DNA from: Lunularia cruciata
Lineage: Eukaryota > Streptophyta > Marchantiopsida > Lunulariales > Lunulariaceae
NCBI GenBank assembly: GCA_948567375.1
Contig: OX419760.1
Span: 35,774,001-35,838,000 of the forward strand
Direction of reading: 5' to 3'
DNA: 64,000 nt
In this document: piece after piece, positions 33,983-44,846 of the stretch
Layout of the letters: every line of letters begins with the position of its first letter
Position numbering within the stretch: position 1 is the stretch's first letter
Notes under the pieces: model-generated
Told to the model about the DNA's origin: nothing
What the model saw: only the letters and a program-made list of their open reading frames with translations
Database searches by the model: none
Translations under genes and position numbers: made by a program

Positions 33983-35420
33983 TTAGATGGACAAAAGGAT
34001 GAGACTTCAAACTCCCTACTCTGATGGCGGAAGCTCACGGGCTTAATCGAAGCCCAAACCTTTCACGTGTGCTTATGTGGTTGTCAAACATCTAAGGTTC
34101 ATATATAGCCAGCCCTTTGTGTGATGGCGGAAGCTCACGGGCTTAATCGAAGCCCAAACCTTTCACGTGTGCTTATGGGGTTGTCAAACATCTAAGGTTC
34201 ATATATGGCCAGCCCTTTGATACACAGTAAGAAAGGCGACCGCATAGGAAAAGACCTCATCAAGCCGTACAAGGGAGAGACAAAAAAGTAATATGGGGTT
34301 AAGCCCCAATAGAGTCTATATGAGAAATCTGCCTTGCCGCACCTAAGATTTCTGAGCTATGCAAATCGTACGGTTTACACACGATTGGAACATCCGAAGA
34401 AACATCACCTAGTGTGAGTGCTTTCCTATGGATTGCATCAACCATTGCACTATGTAGAGCAATGGACACACGTTGGCTAAAATATGTTACAAAGTATGAG
34501 AGTGAAAGTGGTACCCCTATTGCTTAACATGATAAGCTCTCGCGCACACCTTGACAAATGTGTCAAATGCCGTGCCCATCATTCCATAGAACTCCAAGTC
34601 TAGAGGAACAAAGAGGTGACCTCGCTGCATGCCCCTATACTTGGAGACCTTGCGACCTGCTGCTGCACTTGCCGCCCATCCAAGGGGATGGGTAATCACT
34701 TCCTCCTAAACTATATCCCTCGTAGGGTCCGTAACCTCGACATCTGCTACTGTCACATGATCATCTCGGACCAAGTATAAGTCTGCACTGACACGGGTCG
34801 TCTGCAAAGCATACGAACGCTCCTTCCAAATCAAGTATCCACTCTCTCGTGCGATAACAAACACTATGTCTCTAATGGCATCATGGGTAGCTATCACTAT
34901 GTCTCTAATGGCATCATGGGTAGCTATCCTCTTTCTTCCAAAAGGATACCGTGTCATATGGACCGCTGCTGCATCTAATGTAGAACCACATTCACAAGTG
35001 AATAATGAAGATGCCGATGGATATACCATACCTAGGCGAAACCTCATCGTTGTAGAGAAAATAATTGATACACAATCGGGTAATCATTGAACAAGCGTCC
35101 AATACAAAGAGTCGCTTCTTTCGTTCCTTCCAGGAACAGCGTCTATGTCGAGACTATGCAAAGGTGAGCACCCTGCCAGACAGTCACGGATACTTAGATG
35201 GACGAAAGGATGAGACCTAAGATTCCCAACTCTGATGGGGGACGCTCACGGATGTATAAACGATGGCATAAGCGATGCCCAAACCTTTCACGTGTGCTTA
35301 TGGGATACACTATTGGATAATCATTGACCAAGTGTTAAACATTGTGAGGATGCTTCTTTCGTTCCTTCTAGGAACAGAGTCTATGCCGACAGCTCAAGAC
35401 CATGCAAGACTTAGACAGAG
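33983..35420. repeat. Local tandem repeat interrupted by LINE-B
   Basis: A unit starting with ACTTAGATGGAC and AAGGATGAGAC, including CCCAAACCTTTCACGTGTGC and CTTCTTTCGTTCCTTC, occurs from 33,983 (continuing past LINE-B to about 35,187) and again at 35,188-35,415. Within the first unit a 100-base segment is tandemly duplicated at 34,022-34,121 and 34,122-34,221 with few differences. There is no coding signal. Confidence 0.65.
34227..35064 (-). mobile_element. LINE-B, 5'-truncated copy of the LINE-1 family
   Basis: Only the 3' end is present: the Cys/His knuckle (TCECGSTLDAAAVHMTRYP, with the last Cys lost), and the endonuclease region with KVSKYRGMQRGHLFVPLDLE. It is flanked by TTGATACACA at 34,217-34,226 and 35,065-35,074, a 10-base target-site duplication, so the copy was made by a single target-primed reverse transcription that stopped early. 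A 33-base segment is duplicated at 34,863-34,895 and 34,896-34,928. Confidence 0.85.
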
Positions 35421-36541
35421 GGTCACGGAGACCCAAATTTATCATGTCCATATGGATAAATCAATGCGGAATATCCAACAAACAGAATCAGATTTATCAT
35501 ATGTACTCTAGCATTTGCACCATCTCTGCCTAAACGTCAACTAGATGACTGGACTCTCGGTGGCGACAATTGCAAGGAGATATATTTCGAGAAGAAGTGA
35601 GAAAGTGTGGCATCTGACAGAGAGTGCACGCAGATGCTCAGTAAACACTTCTGTTCAGAGGTAATAAGCGCAGGATAGATCCAGGTTTATGAGAATCAAG
35701 TCCCAGATAATTTTACCCATTCATTAAATCAATCAAGATTAGTGCCAGAAACAAAATAAGTCAACAGAAATGTTCGAGCTTGGAAACGCCTTAGTCTATG
35801 CTGCCAGATGAGTTGTACAAAACGTCAGTGGAATTTCACAAGTAGCCACATTCTGCTCGTAGAAGAATTTCCGCATGGGGAGGAGAAAGCATCGAGGGAA
35901 GAGATTTGTTGTCTCGTAAAATATATTATACACAAGTTCCTTTATTAACGTGCAAATTGACTAAAGGTCTCTGTATAGACAAAGATTAGATATACACAAG
36001 TGCATGTGGCACCATTTCAATTGACTGTACAATGCCCAGGGCTGCTGATGGCAACACGCCAAAACCAAGCATTCTTGAGGTCAAGGGGTCGGGGTGGCTC
36101 TGTTTCCTGCTTTATTGTTGTTACATTCAGCCTTCATATCAGTTCTTTAAAGAATTTCTTGTAATACTTTCTATGGCAGCAAAAGTCCCCACAAGTCATG
36201 ATACTTGCTAGTGCCTATGGGATGCCGACATCAGTCTGTGCAGACCACGTCCTGCATTGTATGAAGTACTTCTCCAGCTTCAGTGGCCAGCAATGTCGTC
36301 ATTCAGAGCCTACGGTTCCAGAGAACATGGGCTTTGAAGCTTTCATTGAAGAGTTACAGCCCAAACTACTCGTGTGCTCCGTGCAGATAATTTTATCAAG
36401 CACCACAGCAGTAGCTAGCTATGATCTTTCACACACTAGGCAGATGATGAGAAGGACTGGAACTGAAAGAATGATATACGACTAATGAAAGATCCAATAT
36501 CCATGAACAGTCACTGGGGTCTCCTTCAAAAAGGTAGATCA
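35421..36541. other. Downstream flank of the F-box gene
   Basis: No separate gene recognised. It probably includes the 3' UTR of the minus-strand F-box/kelch gene. AATAAA-type signals on the minus strand are present at about 36,109 and 35,938. A plus-strand frame at 36,198-36,485 lies antisense to this UTR and shows no domain. Confidence 0.35.
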
Positions 36542-37681
36542 TCAGCAGTATATTCCTGGAGTGAAGTGAGACTGAATATATCCCAGAGAGTCAAATCCCT
36601 GTGAGCTCTGCTTCCGCTGCCTAAACCGTGCAGCAGACATCCAGGTCTTCAATATTGAAGTTGGTTTCAGCCCGTCGCAGTCATGGGTACATTCAACCCC
36701 TTTCATGGTAGTCCCGTCCAATCTCCAGACTCTGAACTGCACGTCCTTGTCCTCCGACTGTTGCAGTCCTACCAGAAGCAACTGCCCTGCACAAGTGAGA
36801 AGGTGCGAACTTCTTACATCGTACACCGTCCTGGGGCTGGAACCTTCCACCAACATGTCGATTGTGCTCCACGTCCTCTTCCCAAGATCGAACACTGTCA
36901 CTCGGCCCAGATGATTTACATAGAGTTTGTTATTGAGCACAGCCGTCGTCGTGTAAAGCGCAGGGGCCCTCAGAGTAAACGAGAACTCGTTGATAGGTAG
37001 ACTCTCACATTGCTCCCAACTGTCAGTCACCGAGCTGTAAATTTCAACAGCCGCAACATCTTTACGATTTTCTGCCAACGCTCCACCGGCAACGATAATT
37101 TTATAGTGCAAAGAATCAGCTTCTCTCACCAGACCCACCAGCGGATTATCCCTCCCAAAACGCATGCTTGGAGTTTCTTTCCATTCTGGGGACAGGGCAT
37201 GGAGCTTGTAACTAAGCTTCGACTGATTAGTACTTGTGAGTGCATAAACAAGACCTCCAGCCCCTATCAACGACACCTTATTGGTGCTGTCCACAGTCAG
37301 GCAGTCAGGAAATTTGCCACCATAGTCCTCAGCAATGTTGAATCCCCGAGCTAATGGTGACACCACGAACCTCCTGGCATTAACAAAAAGCCAAGCTTCT
37401 TCAGCAATGTTAAAACTCCGAGCCAGAGGGGACACGATGAGCCTCCGGGCATCCACAAACAGCCAAGCTTCTTGAGGTACGTAGTGCTTCAGAAACGTAG
37501 GGGAGCGGACTATGGAATGCCATAGTTTACAAACGCAAGCAGCTCTCGCTACGTCTGTGGACGGCAGCCGGTTCAAGATGAGTTCCAACACGTCGGTGTG
37601 CAAGCTTTTTGCAGAACTTATCTGTACCTTTCGCAGTACTTCTAACGGACTCCATCCTGCGGAATTACCCATGTTCCGCAT
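36542..37681 (-). CDS. F-box/kelch-repeat protein
   Basis: An uninterrupted single-exon frame of 379 residues, the only clearly intact host-type gene in the window. An F-box lies at about residues 27-67 (LHTDVLELILNRLPSTDVAR, then CVCKLWHSIV), the part that binds SKP1 in SCF ubiquitin ligases. Kelch-type beta-propeller repeats follow: YKIIVAGGALAENRKD with VEIYSSVTDSWEQCESLP, and LNNKLYVNHLGRVTVFD with KRTWSTID. They would bind the substrate. Residues 71-94 are repeated at 95-118 (EAWLFV and NIAE ends), a 72-base in-frame tandem duplication. The start is supported by an in-frame TAG seven codons upstream; Met4 is an alternative. The C-terminus lacks an obvious kelch motif and may be shifted relative to relatives. 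The substrate is unknown. Confidence 0.85.
   Translation of the reverse strand: MRNMGNSAGWSPLEVLRKVQISSAKSLHTDVLELILNRLPSTDVARAACVCKLWHSIVRSPTFLKHYVPQEAWLFVDARRLIVSPLARSFNIAEEAWLFVNARRFVVSPLARGFNIAEDYGGKFPDCLTVDSTNKVSLIGAGGLVYALTSTNQSKLSYKLHALSPEWKETPSMRFGRDNPLVGLVREADSLHYKIIVAGGALAENRKDVAAVEIYSSVTDSWEQCESLPINEFSFTLRAPALYTTTAVLNNKLYVNHLGRVTVFDLGKRTWSTIDMLVEGSSPRTVYDVRSSHLLTCAGQLLLVGLQQSEDKDVQFRVWRLDGTTMKGVECTHDCDGLKPTSILKTWMSAARFRQRKQSSQGFDSLGYIQSHFTPGIYC
37328..37471 (-). repeat. 72-base in-frame tandem duplication in the F-box gene
   Basis: Codons 71-94 (37,471-37,400) and 95-118 (37,399-37,328) encode near-identical 24-residue segments between the F-box and the first kelch repeat. The frame is kept, so the protein gains 24 residues. 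Confidence 0.85.
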
Positions 37682-39250
37682 TGACAGTTGCTTCCTTTTC
37701 TAATCCCTCCTATGCGCACTCTCTAAAAAGAATTTTCTCTTCTGCTAATCGCGTGTTGCGAAACCCAACCACTTCTGAGTGGCACCTCTTCTATATTCTC
37801 AGTAAAGCGGTGGCATGAGAAAACTTCTCACAAATCCAGAGAAGGTTTCCTAAATTGTGAATAAATTGCCCGCTTGTGATAGATAAGCTGGTGGAGAAAA
37901 CGGATTCGACAGTTTCCGTGCAGCATCTTCGACGATTCTAACCAAAGGATTCCAACGTGTAGGGGGTTTCACAAATTCCACTCTGCGTTTGTGGCAAGCT
38001 TGCGCTCCATGTGCGCCAAGTCCTCCTCCTACTACTACCAACCTCGCAGCGAAATCTGTCTTTCTCTTGCGCTGTGACATCTTACCTTGTCCAGTCGCAA
38101 AGTGCACAAACACGAAGAATTTCCAATTCCCATATCTACTTCGGTAACTACCTGCACAACACCCACTATGACAACTGCAGCGGCAGGGACTCCTGCTCAG
38201 CAGCAGCGACAGAAGCTTTGTGGAGAATCTGGATCCACCACCATCCACTCCTCCGTAAGATCACCGAGAATTTACAGCAGAAATCAGTCTCAGGGAAGAA
38301 ATATGAACTACATATCACTGCATTCCAAAGTCTGCAGATTCTGCTCCTTGCTGACAGTCAGGCTAAACTGTTAATCCACAATATTGCAAGGGATCAGTTG
38401 CTTCCTTGACGTGTTACCAGTTGAGAAATTCTGCCGCAAGTTCATAGAACAAGTTAGTTCGAATGCCGTGTCGTTCAATGATGGTGACAAGAATCTACCA
38501 GGCAATGATCTGATCTGAGTCTTGACAAGGAAGCAAGCGAGGGAAGTGAGGGCGCTGCCTCAAAACTGGTTCACTTGCAGCAGCTAGAGACTTCTGACCA
38601 TCCTCGAGTAGAGGGAGCGTGAGAGCGCGAGCTAGGGAACCAGGGGAAGAGAAGTTGGAGTTGTTCATGTGGTGGAGGAGTAACAGTATACTTGCACTCA
38701 TCCACAGTGGACGGGTCAAGTACTTTGGTGGTGTTGATGATGAGGATGCTGATGTTGGACAACTACGCCTCTTGCTGGCTGCTGCCCTGAGGGCCCTGCC
38801 TGACAGTCCTGACCGCCTGGACACGTGACGAATATTAATACCTAATTCGCACGTTGAGGTAAACTCCCACTCTCACCTGTACAGAATTTATCATGCCGCG
38901 GTCACCCTTTTTTCCTTGCTCTCGTCCGCTGCCTGTCCATCCTCTTTCCCTCCCTCCCTGCGCCTTCAATCTCTTGTCTTCTACTTCCCGTAGAACAACA
39001 GTCTTTCTTTCTCTTGTCTTCTTCTTTCCTGATGAACAGTGCCGCGACGTTGTATGCTTCTCCGGGTAAGGTCGGAGCTACCTCTTGCGTTTTGAATGTC
39101 CTCTTATTATAGCGGGAACATCTTCAGATTATCAGTTGTGTGTCGAGACTATACAGTAGGGGTTTCAGTTCTGAAAGATACCGGATGCTAACGGCTATGG
39201 TACATGTGAAATTTTCCCGGCGGGACCCTTAGCCAAAAAGTCAAGCAAAA
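37682..39250. promoter_or_regulatory. Upstream region of the F-box gene, with G-box and CT-rich tract
   Basis: This gene-free, GC-balanced stretch probably holds the 5' UTR and promoter of the minus-strand F-box gene. A palindromic G-box (CACGTG, at about 38,822-38,827) lies about 1.1 kb upstream. A strongly pyrimidine-rich tract on the plus strand at about 38,905-39,030 resembles a plant 5' UTR for a plus-strand transcript. It is followed by an ATG at 39,032 and a GTAAGG donor-like site at 39,066. No continuation exon was found. Confidence 0.35.
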
Positions 39251-41840
39251 ATGAACGGTCCGTAAAGTTTAGCAACGGAGGCTATCGGAGGTCATAACGA
39301 GTCTTTCATATTTGGGACTTCGTGTTGAAAATTGCCGTAAGGAGGTTTAGAGTGAGAGTTTAGAGTAAACAGCATTGACGAAACCTCTTTGGTTACACCA
39401 TGTGTCACGCAGGGAATAAATAAACGAGGTGCCACACGCCAAGGATGTAAACACTCGTGAGCGTTCAAGTAAGAATTCACTTAAAACGGAGGGGGCTTCA
39501 AACACTCGATAGTCATCGGAGGATAGAGTAGAGAAGAGGTAGAGGGGAAAACGGTAAGTTCAAAAATACAAGGTCGAGGGAATGCAATCGAAACTCTTTT
39601 AATTCTGTTGGAATGATCAAAGCTCCCCAAATCCAAATTTGAACAAATTTTGTGTGGGGCACGAAGGCGAAGGTGAGAGGTTATACTAAGAAAAATCCTT
39701 GTGTGAAAATTCATGGTGAGCTGACCTGAGCATTCACTTTGGATTTCCAACTAATTGTTTTAGTGAATATGGAGTGTGTTGATCATCCACTCCCACCTCA
39801 CTCATACATAGATTACAGTTCTCCTATCAATCTCGACCATTCTTTTCCCATCTGCGATCTTGCCCACTCTAATCCCATCTCTGATCTTGCTCACACTCAC
39901 AGTTGCATTCCTTCACCTGGATTTGTAAAACTGTTGAAAATGGTTAGCTATGTAGCGTTGGGCTACATATCAATCTAGCAAGTCAACTGATGTTTCCTGA
40001 TAGTGCTATGAGCTCAGCAAAGTGCCTTGCAAAGTACTATTCCTAATTTGAGGAAGGGAAAAGAGAAAGGAGAGGATGAAAGATTCATGATGATATCTTA
40101 TCACCATAGCCAAATTTTGGATTATTTGGAAGATCTCGAGCACTTTAAACAAATCCATGGCGGCACCTACAAGAAACCCATACAAAAGAATACATCATTC
40201 AGCTACATGACAACTTTTCTAATGAGATTTGATAATGGATTTCCAGCATCCATGACTGGATCAAAATTGATCAAGAAATGGGTGAGATTTTTTAAAATCT
40301 TACAAAATAGCTTGCAATTGGAAGGACAAATCAACTAGCAAGGGACTCACCAACAAGGAGATCACACATGGATGAGCCATCAAAGATAAAGTAAATAGTA
40401 TGTGTCTTTATTATTCTAGAATGGATGCTCTGTTTGGAACTAGAGCAAATATATCCCTCGCCCTTGTGAATTTGGGATGGGAAGTGAAATGAATCTCATT
40501 GAATGGTTGGGCAAAGAGGAGGAAATGTGTAGAGTATCAAAGGCCGGAAAGGGTATGTCTAGAAAGGATACTCCTCTATTTGGGATTTTACAAGCTTGGA
40601 CCTTCATCAATTGGTATCACTACTAAGAAGCATTGCTAGTACCCAAGAGGAGAATATATTTGAGTTTGTCCAAGGTGATTACAATATGCACTAAATGTGT
40701 CATTTAAAGATCATGAAGAGGAGGATATCCCAGTACACAATGGAACACAAGAGAAAAAGCACTGGAGGAGATTGATGAAAGTGTTCAAGAGATTCACAAA
40801 AGTGGGGAAGAAAAGCAACCAAGGATATCCCTACATAAGCACAAGAGATGTACAAGAAAAAGCAAGTGATAGAGGTGAAAAGGACAAAGTAGATACCCTA
40901 GATGAGCACAAGAGAGAATCAAGCAATAGGAGCAGGTAATCAAAAACAAATCCAAAGAATTTCTTGCATTGAATTCTTTTTCTCAAGATATGTTGAGCCA
41001 TACAAAATTGCAGACTGAATTGATGGGAGCAAGAGTGAAGTATTGGCTACCCCAAATTGAGGCTCTAAAGTCACTAAAATTGAAAAACTCAAGGTAAAGG
41101 TTGAGGTTGAAGGAAGATCAAAATTTAAGGAATTTAAATTTAAGGAGAGAATTGCAAAAGCCAGGTATCAATACCAAATGACTATAGAATTAACCAAAGT
41201 AGGTAAAACAACACTAGCAATCAAGATTCTTGTGAATATGCTATCTTCTTCCAAAATGAACCACGTAGATACATGGAGCAATATCCCATAAACACTACAT
41301 CTGATTCTACTAGTGATGCCATTGATTTGGGTATGTAAAGGTAACATTATTGATTATGCAAAGATATAACAAAACATTTCATTAATGATGCTTCATTTTT
41401 GCAAGTGTGTGCAATTTTCAAGAAGTTTTGAATGGATTTATGCTCAAATGGAAAGTGTGAGTAATTACCAAGAGCTTTAGAATGAATTTTTGGGATGGAT
41501 TTGCTCACATGAATGAATGGGTTCACTTGCATCCTTCATGGATTTGCTCATTGACAAGTCTGAAATGCTTGTGGTATTTTTAGGATAGTGTGGAGTCGCT
41601 TGAAAATTACCGCGCTTCACTCATGTGGGAAATGGGTTGCACACATTTTCTTGAGGAGAAAGGTGGGTCTACTTGGCAATTGATAGAGTTTTCTTACAAG
41701 GTATGTGGGTTCACTTACAATGTAGCAAGAGATTTGATGAAGTTGTGGACGTGCAACTTCATTAGGCTTTGTACATGTACATATTGTACTCATTTCTGCA
41801 CCATGATGCAATTTTCTTGGTCCTTCCTAAGAGAATAGAA
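39251..41840 (+). pseudogene. Decayed AT-rich DNA with unidentified coding fragments
   Basis: Plus-strand frames at 40,027-40,338 (DYLEDLEHFKQIHGGTYKKP, later FDNGFPASMTGSKLIKKW) and 40,697-40,939 (Lys/Glu-rich) have coding-like composition but stop quickly. Further short pieces lie between them (for example EMNLIEWLGKEEEM). They look like one decayed gene or transposon ORF, but I cannot name the family. The rest is AT-rich without signal. Confidence 0.3.
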
Positions 41841-41844
41841 CATA

Positions 41845-42012
41845 GGTTTTTTGAGCACTAAGCTTTTGCAATTTGTTTTGTCCAGAAGCTTGGTGGGGTA
41901 TGAAGCTTCCTGGGTACCAAGCTTCTACAATTTTGTCTAGAAGCTTGGTTGAGCATGAAGTTTTTAGTATACCCAGCTTCTATAGTTTTGTCCAAAAGCT
42001 TGGTTGGACATG
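41845..42012. repeat. 55-base tandem repeat
   Basis: Diverged units start at about 41,880, 41,935 and 41,990 with GTCCAGAAGCTTGG, GTCTAGAAGCTTGG and GTCCAAAAGCTTGG; a partial unit precedes them. There is no coding content. Confidence 0.7.
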
Positions 42013-42236
42013 ACGCCATTGTTTCAATGTGTTAGTTGCAATCTGATGAAAACCTCAAATAACAAACATGAAGAAATACTATGTGGGTTTCAAATCAGAG
42101 GTTGACCAATATAAAATGCAACACCATCATCATATGACCATACATGTATACAAGAAGTGGACAATATTGATATAACTACACAATAGAAGTATAAAACCAA
42201 TCTTATTTATTTATTTATATAAGTATAAAATATTAA

Positions 42237-44846
42237 TTAAATGTAGTTCCAAAATGGACAAGTCAATCCAAAGTTCATACAATTGTGCCAAAATGAACAA
42301 GTGAGCATGAGAACATTATATAACATAACATCAAGAAGGATAACTATGGTGTAAACTCCAAGGATGGAAAAGAAGAGGGGATGGAGTGCTCTGAAGTAGA
42401 TGGAGGGAAATAAGGGGAGTTTAGCTACTCTAATGTGCTCAAGTGCATCATCAAGCCATTTAATGATGGGTTGATGGATCCACACCGGACTGCATAGCCA
42501 CATACATTCCCATTCATGATGGCACATAGGAGGATCCCACAATGATGCTACTAAAGACTGATATGGATCAGTGTTGTAGTCCTTAAGTCTCCTTGATGTC
42601 CACTCCTTGGTAAGAAACTCTCTAGCAGAGCGGAGGTCGGTCCTAAATCTGTCTAATGGAATGGTCAAGATATCCACTAATGAAGGACTGACTATCACTA
42701 GTTGCATGTAAGAAGGAATGAAGCAAAGAGGGTGGATAGCTCCATGGGGGTGGTCCCTATGATGAGGAAGCACCACACTATCAACTATAAGGATATCACT
42801 CAAAGATAAATCCAATGTTGTAAATGCAACATAAGGCTAACCATGTACTCTCTCCATGGCTCCACGTACCCATCATGATTACTAAACAAGGCCATGAGTT
42901 GATCTCCTGTGTGTACTCCACCAGGTAAGAATCCCTCTTCCCACATGGACCAAAATAGGTGCTCTAACTCTATCCTAGTACCATCTTTCCAGATGATAAA
43001 TTTAAAGAAGCACTCACAATACTTCATAAATGCTCTAACTCATTATCAAGGATAGGATTGTGCAGTTTGTTAATTTGGACCCCTAGACATGGAACATAAT
43101 TAAACACAATCCTACCTCTATAATGTGACCATCCATACTCATACCACTAAATGAAGAAGCAACTACTCTCCCACATAAGGTCTACTAGACAACCTACATC
43201 TAACGCTAAGATCTTCCTCCGTCTCTCATGATCATAGAAAATACAATGAATGAATTACCTAGGCAATGTCATGTTCTTCCTCAAAGAGTAAGTCTACTAA
43301 TCTCACCCAAGAATTCCATCTTTCTCTCCTCAAGCCACTCAATTCTTCATGAGTATGGGTAAAAGAGAGAGAGAGAGGGGCCAAGTTATCCAATAGTCTC
43401 TAAGGAATAATGTCACCATCTTAAGTCATCACTCTAGCCTACTCTTGAGGCATACCATGTATTTGAGGCTTTGTTTGTGTTGCATGGGTGATGCTAGGTA
43501 TCATGTTTGTTTGAGTAGCATGTGCGATACAAGGTTTAATGTAAATCTAAGTCCCATGGGTGATACTAGGGATACTTTTCATCTGAGTTGCATGGTGAAG
43601 CTTGATATAATGTCCAAATGAGTCTCCCTACCTTCAAGCTAATCATGTCTCCTCTATGCCTCCTCTAATAGCTCATGGGTGATATTAAGCTCTCTCTAGC
43701 AAAACTCCTCTAACCCAAGTAGCTCATCCCTCTTAGCCACCCTCACTAATCACTATCTAACTCATCTAATTGCTTGGCTTTAGTCCTCTCCTTAGTCAAA
43801 ATTTGATCCTCTTGCTCTGCTAGATTATGCTCTCTCTCACTTTGCTCTCTTCTAGTAGCTCTTTCTAGTCTACTCTTCTCCTTGGCTCATCTTGAAATGG
43901 CTATATTTGAGGGAGGCCTCACCCTCTATTGGCCACACATGATAGAAGTAATCCTCATAAGTATTATTGTGGAGGAGTGTTTCCTCTAGAGGCTGCTCAT
44001 AGGATATAGTGTTATATTGGTGCAAAATCTTAACAAAAATACTTGTGCACAAAAAACACATACATTCAAAGGGCATATCAGAAATCTCACCAAGCAACAA
44101 GGGTACCCAAGAAGCAAAATTGAGGTTCATTCATTCATTTATTACAAAAACACTCAAGTGCTTATTCACTCTTCCGCTTCATCCACATCCGCATACTTGG
44201 CCTTTATATCCTCCTCCACGGTTTCATCATCTGCATGGTCATCCTCCACCTCCTCCTCCATAGTTGCAAATGGATGGATGTAGATATCCAAGGCACTAGT
44301 GTACTTGTAGGTGACCTTGTCCTCACCAATTATTCTACCTCCATGAACAAATGGGTAAAAAATTGGCCTGCAAAACTTGACTTGTATTGCACATCATCAA
44401 GATATGTCAATTGTTTATGCAAGAACCATAACCTTGCCTCAACTATAAGGAGCATAAGCTCTATCCAATCATTATCCTTTGTTGCTCCATATAGCTTTGT
44501 GGTCACATGGAGAATAGAATGCCCATGTACCACCTTAGGTCGCCTAGTGGCAATCACAAGGAAACTCAATAGCTAGAAAAATGGTCTCCATGCAAGATAG
44601 ATACATTGGCAAGATCTTTATAGTGAAGTCCCACATTGAAATCCACTCTTCAATAAGGTGGTGAAGAACATATCTCTTTTCACCCACTGCACCTTCTGCC
44701 AATGCAAATGCACATTGTATGGCAGCAAGAGTCAAAGTGAAAGGTCCTCCCTTCACAAGTCTTGTATGGATGGACTTCTCCCAAGTCCATGCAAACTCAA
44801 TGCCAAAGTAAACCTGACAACATAGAAAGAAAATATAGAAGATCAA
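42237..44846 (-). pseudogene. Decayed copy 2 of the unknown repeat-encoded protein
   Basis: Same family as 66-1,738. From N to C on the minus strand: ALAEGAVGEKRYVLHHLIEE (44,846-44,544), RRPKVVHGHSILHVTTKL and GQFFTHLFMEVE (44,569-44,330), an acidic and then a charged, coiled-coil-like region with breaks (about 44,130-43,300), and two further open segments at 43,027-42,800 (KDGTRIELEHLFWSMWEEGF) and 42,815-42,237 (a 192-residue frame with ECMWLCSPVWIHQPIIKWLD). The last two have no counterpart visible in copy 1, which is cut by the window edge. Stops and shifts show it is dead. Function is unknown. Confidence 0.5.

Noticed and set aside
34022-34221. Repeat array as CRISPR
   Set aside because: Two adjacent 100-base copies without spacers; a simple tandem duplication in a eukaryotic genome.
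36198-36485. 95-codon plus-strand frame
   Set aside because: Antisense to the probable 3' UTR of the F-box gene and without recognised motif.
38495-38824. 109-codon minus-strand frame upstream of the F-box gene
   Set aside because: Low-complexity Ser/Arg/Leu composition and competing frames on both strands; more likely promoter or UTR.
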